A stretch of DNA of 64,000 nucleotides from Shinisaurus crocodilurus (Eukaryota; Chordata; Lepidosauria; Squamata; Shinisauridae): NCBI GenBank assembly GCA_021292165.1, contig CM037878.1, forward strand, positions 249,478,968 to 249,542,967, given 5' to 3'. Positions 33,921 to 44,787 of the stretch are shown piece after piece (positions within the stretch are counted from its first letter, which is position 1; each line of letters begins with the position of its first letter). The notes under the pieces were generated by a model. The model was not told the origin of the DNA, searched no databases, and was given only the letters and a program-made list of their open reading frames with translations. Made by a program: the position numbers and the translations under genes.

Positions 33921-34594
33921 TACCGCATTTTTCACGCCATAAGATGCACCTGACCATAAGACGCACTTAGGTTTTAGAGGAAGAAAACAAGAAAAAAATA
34001 TCGCTGCAGGGATGGGAGGGGGCGGCTGAGAGGGGCGGTGGCTCTGGCAGCTGCCGCTGCGCTGGATGGGATCCGGGGGGTCTCCAGCCTGCCAAGGACG
34101 CCCAGCGGGATCAGGGCCCACTCACTAGCGCCCGGCCGGCAAGGAGGAGGGGCATCCGCAGCCCCTCTCGATCAGGCGTGAGAACGCGACGACGACGACC
34201 CCAGCCCGGGCGAGGAAGCCCCGCCTCCCGGGCCCAGGCCGGGGCTCCCAAAGCAGCGCCGGCCGGGCCAACTCCCGTACCCAACCGGCGGAGAAGAGGG
34301 GCCTCTGCAGCCCCTTCCCGATCAGGCACGAGGACACGCCGCCGCCGCCCCCAGCCTGGGCAAGGAAGCCACGCCGCCCGGGCCCAGGGTTGAAGCCGCA
34401 CCGGCTGGAGCTGATCCCAGCGCCCGGCTGGCGAAGAGGAGGGCCTCCCGCTGTCCTCAACCACGCTCCGCTGCCGCCGCCTGCCCAGCCATTTGTAAAG
34501 TTTTTTTTACAATATTCACTCCATAAGACGCACAGACATTTCCCCCTATTTTTTTTGGGGGGGGGGTGCGTCTTATGGAGCGAAAAATACGGTA
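33921..34594. mobile_element. TA-flanked DNA transposon with GC-rich core
   Basis: Left TACCGCATTTTTCACGCCAT and right, reversed, TACCGTATTTTTCGCTCCAT continue inward as AAGACGCAC, an approximately 28-bp inverted repeat with a few changes. TA lies at each border. Such ends recur in vertebrate genomes as non-autonomous DNA elements. The middle is GC-rich tandem repeats; open frames on both strands there are compositional. Confidence 0.75.
34135..34450. repeat. GC-rich tandem repeat, about 140-bp unit
   Basis: A unit starting cggc-aaggaggaggggcatc with gcagcccctctcgatcaggc and ccagcccgggcgaggaagcc recurs at about 34284 (ggcggagaagaggggcctct, gatcaggcacgaggac) and partly at about 34424. Two full copies and one partial. 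Confidence 0.75.
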
Positions 34595-35170
34595 AGCAGC
34601 TTTTCTTGTGCATTTATTCTTTCATAGCCCAGCAATTACAAGATATTAATCACTGTGAAATTTATAAGAAAGTGTCTTCACTGCTTGTCTTTTTTGTTTA
34701 ATTTTCTCCCAAATTGTCTCCCAAAGACTGCAGTTCATTATGCATTCCACTGGTATGTATTTTGTACCACTCAGGGCTAGCTCTGTCATTGGGCAATGTC
34801 CCAGGGTAGGAATTTATCAATTATTTTTAATTTACTAATATATTTTATTACCACTGGGGACACCTGCGACGACACGGTCCCTTACACTTTAGGACCACGC
34901 GCACAAACCCTTCTCAGGCCAAGCATCAGCACTTAAAAACCTGACTGGAGAGTCAAATGAAACCTTTCCCCTACTAATGAGGGGAAAGATTAATGCTGGT
35001 TATTAAGGATCTAGCTTAAATTTATGATGCTGTTGGTACAAAGGTGTGTGTGTAGATTTAAAAGTAAAGCAGGTAATAACGCCAAGCTGACACGTAGGAT
35101 TTTGGTAGTTAACAAAATAAAAATAAGTTTATTTTAATTCTCAAAATCTTAGTTCCAGAAAATAAACCTG
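34595..35170. other. unassigned sequence
   Basis: Leads into the G-poor tract. A minus-strand AATAAA near 35129 (plus tttatt) is present. Nothing else recognised. Confidence 0.35.
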
Positions 35171-35420
35171 CCTACCCCAAACACTTTGTAACTAACCTAA
35201 CTTCCAAACTCCCAACTCTCCCCACACACTACAAACACTCTCCCATATCACACTAACTCCAACCACCTAAAACTCTCTAACCCAACTCCACACTCCCATA
35301 ACACTCAACTCACTAAACCCACTCACTGACATAAAACCTAACTCAGACATCACTCAAACACTCCTTATATACTCCTCCCCCCACCCTTTCCAAGACATCA
35401 CAAACCACACCCACTCAGTT
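35171..35420. other. G-depleted, C/A-rich strand
   Basis: Between 35221 and 35400 the plus strand has about three G in 180 bases, composed of actc/caac/acac words without a strict period. Together with the minus-strand AATAAA upstream it may be the C-poor sense strand of a retroelement end, but no ends were found. Confidence 0.6.
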
Positions 35421-35693
35421 CAACATTCTAGACACACTAAACATACCAATGCAGACATACACCAGGGAACTGAATTGTGGGGTTACGCCACAACACCATT
35501 TGGATTTTCTGCCATTGGTACCATTCAAAATTAAATCCCTTTAATACCCATGGGAATGAGATGCCCATTATTTCAACTCTGGAGAACTTTGGGGTGCCGG
35601 TAGCCTGGCTAGCTTCATTAAAAATACTGCAAACCATTTCAGGGCAGAATAGGGTGGGGCAGATGAGGGTCAGGGAGGCTGCATGTCTATGTG

Positions 35694-35724
<31 letters not shown>

Positions 35725-35984
35725 ATTAATTATTATTTGTTTAAACACCTCTGTGTACTCAATTGCTGTGTACTCAAGAGGAGACTGTGTATGACTCACA
35801 GAGGTATGAGTTGTGTGGATCCCTGGATATGATTCTTTGATATGGGGAAGTGGGACCTACAGCAAAATGTTGCAGTGTGGAGTGGTCCTGTTTAGGGTTC
35901 CAGCTAGTCATGCTCTTTCCCAAGAAACTCCATTCCATCTCTACTGGTTTTCCACTCCCCTCCCACCCACACACACACACAAAG
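35421..35984. other. unassigned sequence with (GTT)n
   Basis: (GTT)n of about 11 units at 35692-35724. (CA)n at 35969-35980. No gene. Confidence 0.5.
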
Positions 35985-36430
35985 GGCATGTTCGCACGAC
36001 ACGAGAACCGTGGGGGAGTAGAAGTCCCCTGCGGTTCCCATGTCATGTGAACGCCGACCGGGGTGCCCCCGCGGGACGGCCGCGCGCGGGACACATGCAA
36101 AGTGACCATGGGTGGTAGAGGGGTAAGCACCGCGCGTGGCCACCCTGCCGTGCGAACAGCGGGAGGCTGTCCCACGGGGGGCGCACAGAGGCGGCAGCCC
36201 AGAGCGGCCGGAGCTGCTGCCGCTCCAGCCTGTAGGGGCAAATTGCCCCTCTGGGCATCCCGGGCCCCGCCCCCTAGTGCTGGGAGGCCTGCACTGCGGT
36301 GTGGGGACTGCCAGCTCCACCGGGGTCCGCCTACGTGTGCGGGGCACAGGTCATCTGCGGCACCCCGCCGGGCCCCGCGGATCGCCCCATGGTGCCTCCC
36401 CCACCCGCAGCCTGGGTCATGCGAACCAGC
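35985..36430. mobile_element. GC-rich element with related inverted ends
   Basis: Left gggcatgttcgcacgacac and right, reversed, gggctggttcgcatgaccca share GGGC..GTTCGCAYGAC. The interior is very GC- and CpG-rich. A CpG island of a host gene is an alternative, but inverted ends and the absence of any coding signature favour a transposon. No duplication identified. Confidence 0.45.
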
Positions 36431-37271
36431 CCAGAGTCAATCAGCATCCCATGGTCACTGAACATGTTCAATCCTGGGGTAATTTTGGGTCCCCTCTCCC
36501 CTTAGGGTTTTTATCTAAAGGTTTTGTACTTCTGCAAACTTTGCGGTTTCCCTAGTCTTGCTGATACATTCTGCTTGTGCGTGTACAGTGCCATTCTGGC
36601 TACATAAGGATCCACACTGAAATAATGGCTTCACTATCCATATATTAGATCTATTAATTGATTTACAATATTTTTTAGCTCACTCCTCAGCCAAAAAGCC
36701 TCCCAGAATGGCTTACATATGATCAGTAAAACAAGACAGTCCCTGCCCGCAGGCTTACAATCTAAAAAGACACAACACACAAGGAAAAGGGAACGGGGAG
36801 GGAAGAAGGGAAAAATTAATTCTTTCAGCAGGGCTGGTGGAATGGCCCCTCTTCCCCCTCTCATCTCCCTCAGTACAACCTATATTCCAATCTGGATCTA
36901 GATTTCAATCATAAGAAGAATGACTATGTGATGCAGGACTTCATTTGGGTAAATGACAGGTTAAGGGTAACTCCTCAGTTCTACCAATCAAATATGAGGG
37001 ACATCTGAGACAAACAGCAACAGATGGGAGATGACAGCACTTGCTAAACATCTCACTGCCAGTTCTTGGCAGGGTCAAGAAGAGAACCCTTGGCATTTTG
37101 ATTCCCAATCTGTTCCCTCATTCATATTTTCACTGGAGGGCCTTCTTGCCTTTTATGCTGGAAGAACACTGCATACACTTCTAGTGTTCAGCTTTGGCTT
37201 GATCACAAGTCTTCAAAGATTTATGAAGCATTCTCTGAGTACTTTAATTAGCAAACCTAATCCTAGGTATC
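36431..37271 (-). mobile_element. LINE 3' UTR fragment (about 36640-36800) and unassigned flank
   Basis: ctcctcagccaaaaagcctc, agtccctgcccgcaggctta and caatctaaaaagacacaaca look like reverse-oriented LINE 3' UTR sequence of reptile type. The rest is unassigned. Confidence 0.4.
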
Positions 37272-37665
37272 TATAAGAATTTCATTTTTCTTTACAAAAC
37301 ATGTGGGCATACCCTGTACAAAGCCCTGAACATGAACGCGAGCATGTGTCCACGGAAAATATTTGCAAACTGTCAAGCACGTGCTCATGTTTGTCTAGTT
37401 CCTGATTCCCAGTTCTATTGGTACAAATTTCCTAGTTTATGGAAGTTCCTCAGTAGACTGAATCAGCCATGCTTTACTCTATAGAGGAAATTTGCACAAA
37501 TTAGGAAATGTGTTTAAATTTGGGGAGATTTGCGCAAATCTTCCATTCGTTCCCATTCGTGCAAAGCAAGCAGCAATTGCAAATGCGAATGAGAATTGGA
37601 TGGTGAGATGATGTTTGGAGAATCCTAGGGAACTCAGAAATTGCTCATTCACTCGTCCCTGCCTA
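37272..37665 (-). mobile_element. hAT-like element family B, reverse orientation
   Basis: Reverse-order match to 20618-21037: caaagccctgaacatgaacg, cgagcatgtgtccac, tgaatcagccatgctttact, aatttgcacaaattagg, aaagcaagcagcaattgc, atggtgagatgatgtttgg. Confidence 0.6.
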
Positions 37666-38077
37666 ATCCTTGCTGAATCAAGGCATTTTGATGCTCCAAA
37701 TGGGTACATTTCATAGGCTCTCTCGCATGTCATAGAAGATGCTGAGGTACACCTCTTGGAGTGTACACAGTTTCATTGGCACCTCTGAAAATATTCCTTC
37801 TACCCCCATCTGGGTTGACTGGACAGTTGGGCCCTGCTCTGATCCAAATAGTTTTGCATGAGACAAGACTCAAGTCAACAAAAAGTACCAATGGAGTTAA
37901 CATCATTATGGAGGAAGGTTCAGTTTAAACCCTGTCAAAAAGCCACTTTTTCTACTTCTCTTTGTTCTATCCACCTGTGTACTCACTGAGAGTATAACAT
38001 TAAACAGAGAATGGCAAAACCACACTTACATGAACATCCCTCTCATATGCCACAATAGTTAAACAAGTAGTGTAGTT
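37666..38077. other. unassigned sequence
   Basis: Nothing recognised. Confidence 0.4.
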
Positions 38078-38212
38078 CAGCCTTCCCAACATGGCACCCT
38101 CCATATGTTTTGGACTTTAGCGCCAATCAGCACCAGTCAGCATGCCCAGTGTTCAGGAATCCTGGGAATTGTAGTCCAAAACTTCTGGAAAGCACCAGGT
38201 GGGGGAAGGCTG
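38078..38212. mobile_element. fold-back MITE, diverged
   Basis: Outer cagccttcccaacatggcac and caccaggtgggggaaggctg are inverted. Inner tgttttggactttagcgcca against gggaattgtagtccaaaact. Related to the element at 40328 rather than the P1 pair. Confidence 0.6.
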
Positions 38213-38224
38213 ACATAGGAAGGC

Positions 38225-38320
38225 CCACAGTAGGTTGTATCCAGTGTTAGTCTAGCAAGTCTCATTCATTTCAATGCATCTTCTCTAAGTAGGACTAATG
38301 TTGGATACAACCCCCGGCCA
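38225..38320. repeat. fold-back repeat
   Basis: gttgtatccagtgttagtct and gactaatgttggatacaac form inverted arms around ttcatttcaatgc. A short palindromic repeat resembling the pair at 47408-47535. Confidence 0.55.
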
Positions 38321-38640
38321 ATGCTATACAATGCTGTGCCCTGCTTGTTGTGCTCCACTTTCACCATGTGGTGACCCATATTAGATATTTATTTATAGCT
38401 TGACTGCCTTTCCACCTGAAGGCACCCAAGGTAGTGTCCAACAATAACACCATAAATTAGTAATGTCATTCATTAGCAAAATAAAAGGCATCTTGGCACT
38501 ACCAGTTAAGTTGGGTGCCAGAGTGATACATTTCTTCCATTGTAGAAAGACAAATGTTCAGCATAACTGTATGTGTGGTTACTCAGAAGTAAGTCCTTCT
38601 GTGTTTAACAGGACTTAGTCATAGGCAAATGTGTGTACAC

Positions 38641-38980
38641 CAAGGGTGGGGAACCTCTTTCAGTCCCAGGACGAGATTCCATTTCGGAGAAGCTCTTAAG
38701 GGTCATATTCCAGTGGTGGGTGGGTCCAGAGTCAAAGGGGGTGGGGGCAAACCCACCAAGATGTCAGCATATTTGAGCTTAGAGTTCTTACTACCAGTAA
38801 CTATGCCGTAGGAGAGGAATTTCAACCTTTTAGAATGGAAAAAAAATGTATACAGGCCAGAAACTGCCAACCAATTGGTGGTTGGGAAAAAGCGGTTGGG
38901 TCCAGGGGAAGGGGGCATGGCCATTTGGGGAACCCTGGAAGGCCAGATTTTTCCCATGGGTCTGAGGTTCCTCACACCTG
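38641..38980. mobile_element. hAT-like non-autonomous element, family E
   Basis: Left caagggtggggaacctc, right gaggttcctcacacctg. Flanks gtgtacac (38633-38640) and ctatacac (38981-38988) match 6/8. The core (caaccttttagaatgg, ccaattggtggttggg, ccaggggaagggggcatggc) matches 54950-55140. Confidence 0.7.
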
Positions 38981-39299
38981 CTATACACACACCTGAGAGT
39001 AACTCTCACTGAAGTCTATGGGACTTACTTCTGAGTAGACATGCCTCAGATTGCCATGAATTGCTCAAAAACTAATGCTTGTGAGAAGAAGAACTATCAT
39101 GAGATCCTCACCCCACCCTGTAAAAACACACAGGAATGTCTACTCAATCTAATTTATAAATTAAATCTGCTCTACTTCTGCTACACTTTGAATTAACACT
39201 TTCCTGCTCACCTATGGTTAGACATTTTCATTCCATTCTAATGAATTAGCTCAACCACTTCATTCATGCCATCCTCAGCAATTGCATCCTTCCTTGTTA
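38981..39299. other. short fold-back-type words, otherwise unassigned
   Basis: gtctatgggacttacttctg and agtagacatgcctcagattg at 39014-39054 belong to the cataggattgca fold-back group seen complete at 60879-60972. Confidence 0.45.
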
Positions 39300-39870
39300 C
39301 CACATAAATTGTCCTCCCCCCCCCACACCCTTTGTTGCCCTCTCCCATTGTATTAATGGAAGCCTTGACTTTTCCTAATTATGGCATTGCAGATACACTC
39401 AGGGAGGGTAGACAGTAGTAAAGTCCTTACTGAATTGGATTATTGCCCTGACCAAATTGATATAAAGTGACTTTCTGTTTTACTTTCAAAACCATTTGAA
39501 AACTAAAATGAATATATTCCCATGACCATTAATCATCCTATTAAGTCCACCTTGGGGATATTAATGCATTTGGACCATTGCCTCTAGCCCGAGCCTCACC
39601 TCTAAATGTGTATTATGTGATGGCAATGTGCATTTCATAAAGATATATTGCTGATTATATTTCCATTAAAGACTATAGCCAAGGCTGATGTCTAATTTTC
39701 TCCTAGGCTAATCTACAATTGAGAGCTTTTCCTTTGATGAGTTCATTGTTGAGAAAGAGATTAGTTTCCCTGTCGTCCACCTCATTTGCAAGGCTACAAA
39801 CCTGAGAGATGAAGTTTGCCCACAATCATTTCTTAATTAGTACTTCCAATTATGGTATGCTAAAAATATG
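39300..39870. promoter_or_regulatory. candidate conserved non-coding element
   Basis: Long repeat-free AT-rich block from about 39470. Contains ccattaatcatcc, gatattaatgcatttgg, tgatggcaatgtgcatttc, a catttgcaaggctac word and tcttaattagtacttcc, all typical of homeobox- and POU-type sites. Compositional call only. Confidence 0.3.
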
Positions 39871-40327
39871 GGGCCACAGCTTCAGGGAAGAGCACATGTG
39901 CCTCAATTCAGCAAGGGCAATCTGCAGGCACAGCAGATTTGCATGCATGGATCCTACTTCTTGTTGAGATGCCCAAAAGGCTGTTGCATAGGGGGAAATC
40001 CTGGCATCCAGCATTAGGCTGAACATTGGATGCTCCCTACTGGATCAAACTCATACATATGCTGCTAAATAGAAGGCACTGTCAGTTCAGGCATTGCTGA
40101 TCCCCTCTTTGGATGTTGGGTCTGTGTCTGAGAAAGTATGTGTGGGGGCAATGCTACATCCAGGCATCCCTTTTCCCTAACAGGTGATCAAGACCGTTAA
40201 AACTGACATAATTCATCAATTCCTTAGGGAAACTACTAATTATAGGGGTTGGTAATGATGATGGTTAATCATCATGATCATCAACATTATCTTTTTTGCG
40301 TGGTGACACATTCCATAGACATCATCA
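39871..40327. other. unassigned sequence
   Basis: Nothing recognised apart from short gatgat/catcat runs at 40255-40285. Confidence 0.4.
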
Positions 40328-40425
40328 GCCCTCCAGATGTGTTGGACTACAACTCCCAACAACCCCCAGCCAGCCATGTTGTAGCCCAACACATCTGGAG
40401 GGCACCAGGTTGGGGAAGACTGATG
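40328..40425. mobile_element. fold-back MITE
   Basis: gccctccagatgtgttggac and ccaacacatctggagggc are inverted arms around a cagccagc centre. The right side continues with caccaggttggggaagactg, whose left partner has decayed. Confidence 0.7.
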
Positions 40426-41371
40426 TACATTATCTTGATGTTAGCCTAACAACATCCCTGCAGGTTCAAGGAATATTATTATCATCCCCATACTGCAGAA
40501 GGGAGGCTGAGGGGGACTGGCTTGCCTGAGGCCACCTCATGAGTTGATGCCAAAGGTGAGATAACACCATGTACTTCCCATTTTGTAGCTCAGTCTCTTT
40601 GCTAATCCCTACAGTGGGATTTCTGGGTTGTATGTGTGTGGGGTCATCATGATCCACTCTCCTCAAAGATTACTGTGTGCTCCAGAAAGTAGCACGAACG
40701 GTGACAAAAGGACTGCAGAAGTAAGAGAGAAGCATATTCTTACCAGTGGGAAGGGCTGATTTATTAACCACCTGAATCTAGCTCTGGCACTTTTATTCAT
40801 CCGAGACAAAGAAGCTGGTGCAGATGGAAGCATGTTGGGGTTAGACATGGAAAACAGAGGTTCTGCTCAGGTATGAATCTCCTGGGTTAACCTGAGTCAA
40901 GTCCCTGTTCATTGGAACAACACAGGAAGCTTTCTTATACCGGGTCAAACAATGGGTAGTATCCAACTGGGCTGCTGCGATCCCATTGCAAGGTGGGACC
41001 CACCACTTGTGCAATGGTGATTTAGCATGTCATACAGCAAGCCCCCAAATGAGCGGAAATTCTAGTTTCTGGATTGGGACAGCTCCGCTCACCTGCCCTG
41101 TTCTGGAAATGAGTGTTTCCCCTCATTTCTGGTTCCCAGCTCAATAGCTAAATCCCTGTTGCATTAGCAGTGGGTCCCACTGGCACATGGACAGCATTGG
41201 ATACTGCCCTGTTTCTCCATCTGGCCCAGAATTGTCTACTCTGATTGGCAGCAGCTCTCCAGGATCTCAAGCAGCAGTCACTCCCATCACCTGCTAGCTG
41301 ACCCTTGGGAGATGTCAGAGACTGAACCTAGGATCTTTTGCATACAAACTATGTGCTGTAGCAGAGCTTTG
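40426..41371. other. unassigned sequence
   Basis: No gene recognised. 41200-41350 has weak similarity to SINE 3' words (gcagcagctctccagg) and may be a decayed SINE. Confidence 0.35.
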
Positions 41372-41405
41372 GCCATCCATCCATCCATCCATCTATCCAT
41401 CCATC
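41372..41405. repeat. (CCAT)n microsatellite
   Basis: About eight CCAT units, one interrupted. Confidence 0.95.
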
Positions 41406-42799
41406 CTCACCACTTTCATCCATTGATTCTTTAGGCTAACCTTCTTCACAAGGTGACTACAAGGGGGGGGAAATGAGCTGAAAATGCTTAAGAACATTTC
41501 TGCACTGAATCTTCACATAGGATAGATAACTAAGATCCCCTTTACAGCCTCACCTACTAGTGTAGCTGTAGTGATATCTCTATGGTGGCTCCTACAGCTG
41601 TCTGGGTTCACGCAATGGCTTCCACCCATGTGCCTTCTGTTCCTTGTGTTTATATAACACTCAAGCAATAAAAGAATAGGAAAGCACTGGATGGAAGCCC
41701 TTATGCATACCCAGAACAGTATGAGAGCAACTGGCAAAGGAACTCTAAAGAGAGTTCAGTAGTAACTATATAATTCTTCTGAGGACTCACTCAGCTTTCC
41801 AGTTGGGCAGAAATTATTTGTAGCCCTGCATATTTATAAGTTAATTTCTGTCACTGATAAGCAACGGAGTTCTTTGAGAATGTGAACTTTGAATGTTTTA
41901 TGTTGTTCATGTCCTGAAAAGGCCCTATTTATTTTAGGTCTCCAGTTTAATTTTTATAATTATATATTTCTAAGGCTCATGGTGGAAGAAAAAGACTTCT
42001 CATCTCATTCATCTTCCCAACAATCCAGTGAGGTAGATCACCATTCCTCCCTTTTTACAAACTGGGAAAATGAGACAGTGAGATAGGGTGACACCATTAA
42101 CTGAGCAACACTGGCTCTGTTTTATAATGTCAGTTTTATAAATGTCTCCATTTGTTATTCAAAATCAAATCAATTAGGACACCATGCTAAAGATGTTGGT
42201 TTAATGACACCTGTCAGCTAGCAGATATGCCCCTCAAAATGCTCAGATGACAAAAATAATGGAAACCTAGCACACAATATCACTTTTCACTATTTTCCCT
42301 TTCTCTGATCACTCAAAGCCAAGAGCCATTTAGAGCTGGCAAAAGACATGGATGCTTCTTCCCTGTTTATGAATTTAGATGGAAAGAGAGTGTGTGGAAA
42401 TGGGCTGTACATTAATAAGATTTGAAAACACTCAGCTTTGTTAATAATTAACAACAATCGCTTTGGGGACTGCCTTGCATTTCAGCTTTCCAGGAAATGT
42501 AGCACATGCAAAAAGCACTGCAACCCTCTGAAGCAGCCAATTAGACTTCCACAATTCTCCCTCATTAAAAAGCAGACTTTTAGTGAATGGATATATAAAA
42601 AGGGCAGGACAAGGAGTAAGAAACAAACTTGTTCCTTATCTTGGTACAAGGGCCAGCTCATGGTGTGTGTGTGTGTGTGTATGTTTTGGCACCTTTGCCA
42701 GGGTCAGGGAAGACATTCCTGCGCAAGCTGAGAAGGTTCTTCAGAAATCCTTGCCATGTCACAAGCAACTGTAAGTCACCTTGGGGGCCCTATTATAAA
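41406..42799. other. unassigned sequence with (GT)n
   Basis: (GT)n at 42663-42680. taagtcaccttggg and ataaataaataataaag at 42772-42811 look like a LINE or SINE tail. No gene. Confidence 0.4.
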
Positions 42800-44325
42800 T
42801 AAATAATAAAGACTAGACCCATTCCAGTCTGGGTTTTGACCTGGTTACAGGACTGAATCAGCCTTGGTCGCCCTGATGGATGTTTATTGAGAGAGGGACA
42901 AGGGGAGTGTTAATTCTCCTCAGTCTCTCATCGGCTTTCAATGCCATCGACTAGGGGTGGGTGATCCACCCACCACCCGACTTGCGGAGTGCTTGGCAAG
43001 TGCTGCCGCTGCATGAGCTGAGCCGGGCTGAAAGCGAGCGCCAGCTTAGGCGCTCACCAGACTTCCGGGTTCCCAGCGCTACGTTGTTTATGTAGAAAAT
43101 GGTGTAAGATATGTTAAGAGCAGCCGTGATTTGCTTAACTTGTGCAAATCGCAGCTGTTTTTAACGTATCTTATGCCATTTTCTACACAAACAACATAGC
43201 ACCAAGAACCCGGAAGTTGCTTCCCCAGCTCATCTCGCAAGAATGTGAGTCAAGCTGGGGAAGCAGGTAGGGTGAGCAGAGCTCGGGAACTTGAGCCCAG
43301 CAAGTTCGCTGGACTTCCACCCCCACCCCCCCAATCGAGCTCTGCACACATCCCTCCCATTGACCATGGTATTCTTCTGGATTGACTCTATTGGTTGGGC
43401 ATTGTCTAGACTCAGTGATGGGCTGGATGAGGGCCAATAAACTGAAGCTGAATCCTGGCAAGACAGAAGCCCTGTGGGTGAGTGGTCCCCAAGTGTGGGA
43501 GACAGGCTCATTGCCTGTTCTGGATGGTGTTGCACTCCCTTTGAAAGATCAGGTTCGTAGTCTGGGGGTACTGCCAGATCCATCGTTGTTGCTGGAGTCC
43601 CAAGTGACTATAGCAGCTCAGTGTCCTTTTACTAGTTTCCACTGGTTCACCAGCTTCGACCTCTCCTGGACAGGGACAGCTTTGCCACAGTGGTTCAGGC
43701 ACTGGTAACCTCAAGACTGGATTGCTGCAATGCACTCTATGTGGGGCTGGCCTTAAGGCTGGTCCGGAAGCTGGAGCTAGTGCAGAATGCAGCAGCTCAG
43801 CTGTTGTGAGGAGCTGCCCCTTTTCAGTACGCAACTCATTTGCTGAGGGAACTGCACTCATTGCCTATTCACTACCGGGCCAGGTTTAAGGTGTTAGAAC
43901 TAGTGTATAACGCCCTAAACAACTTGGGACCAGGATACCTGGGGGAGTGCCTTCTCCCTTACCAACCTGCCTGGTCACTGAGGTCATTGGATGACATGCT
44001 CCAAGTGGTTCTGCATGGAACTTTGGCCTGATTGGAGTCCACCCAGAGAAGAGCCTTCAGTTTAGCAGCTCCACTTCTTTGGAACTCCTGGCCTCTGGAG
44101 GTCAGGCAGATGCCAACATCCGGTGCCTCCTGTAAACACTTTTATTTCAGGAAGCCAGATCTAACCCACCACGGGTTTACTGATATGGTTTTATTGAGCT
44201 TGTTTTTAACATATTGTTTTATTCTTTTACTTGTTTTATCTTTTATTGTTCACCACTCTGAAATCTCCATACTGGAATATGGAGTGGTATATAAATCTTG
44301 CAAATAAATAAATAAAGAAATATAA
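42800..44325 (+). mobile_element. L2 LINE, deleted and interrupted
   Basis: L2 reverse-transcriptase coding on the plus strand with several frame changes. It begins in the gtctgggttttgac region before motif A, reads to caatgccatcgac, is interrupted by the element 42952-43356, then resumes catggtattcttctgg. It then jumps directly to LDSVMGWMRANKLKLNPGKTE, so the segment with PQGSILSP and the YADD box is deleted. Later parts match PIHYRARFKVLELVYNALN (43840-44031) and a RRAFSLAAPLLWNSWP box (44032-44307). Ends in ggtatataaatc and an (AATA)n tail. A different, older subfamily from 14531-16523. Confidence 0.85.
42952..43356. mobile_element. hAT-like element with 73-bp hairpin, inside L2
   Basis: Left end taggggtgggtg, right end cacacatccctc. 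Flanks ccatcgac (42944-42951) and ccattgac (43357-43364) match 7/8, differing by a CpG-type transition. Removing the element rejoins L2 coding sequence. The core holds imperfect 73-bp inverted arms (43062-43134, 43144-43216) around a 9-bp loop. No coding. Confidence 0.85.
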
Positions 44326-44330
44326 GATAA

Positions 44331-44583
44331 GAGCCAGTGTGGCGTAGTGGTGAGAGTGTTGAACTGGGACTTGGGAGATCCGGGTTCTATTCCCCACTTG
44401 GCCATGAAACTCACTGGGTGACTTTGGGCCAGTCACTGACTCTCAGCCTAGCCTACCTCACAGGGTTGTTGTGAGGATAAAATGGAGAGAAGGAGGATTA
44501 TTATGTAAGCCGCCTTGGGTTCCGTTCAGGAAAAAAGGTGGGGTATAAATATAATGAATGAATGAATGAATGAATGAATGAAT
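44331..44583 (+). mobile_element. Sauria-type tRNA-derived SINE
   Basis: gagccagtgtggcgtagtgg, B-box gggttctattccc, gtgactttgggccagtcact, cacagggttgttgtgagg, gtaagccgccttgggttcc, ggtataaat and an (AATG)n tail to 44583. Inserted just after the L2 tail. Confidence 0.88.
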
Positions 44584-44736
44584 TCTATGGCACAGCCTCC
44601 ACTTGCATGGGGATGAGCCAACCAGACCTGAAGCAGTGAACTGTGCTACCTTCTGCAGCTCTCTAGTCTCCCTGCATGGATCAGGTGGCCCTGCCTGGTT
44701 CACAAGTTTCTGCATCTTTCCTTCCAGAGTGTAAGC

Positions 44737-44784
<48 letters not shown>
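44737..44784. repeat. (GAT)n microsatellite
   Basis: About 16 units. The poly-His frame read on the opposite strand is an artefact of it. Confidence 0.97.

Positions 44785-44787
<3 letters not shown>

Noticed and set aside
34111..34613. Overlapping 117- and 162-aa frames, minus strand
   Set aside because: They follow the GC-rich tandem unit of a DNA element and repeat with it; no domain.
35437..35799. Frame with a poly-asparagine run
   Set aside because: Reading of a (GTT)n microsatellite on the reverse strand.
35774..36555. Several 100-155-aa frames in both directions
   Set aside because: Compositional artefacts of the GC-rich island; mutually overlapping and without domains.
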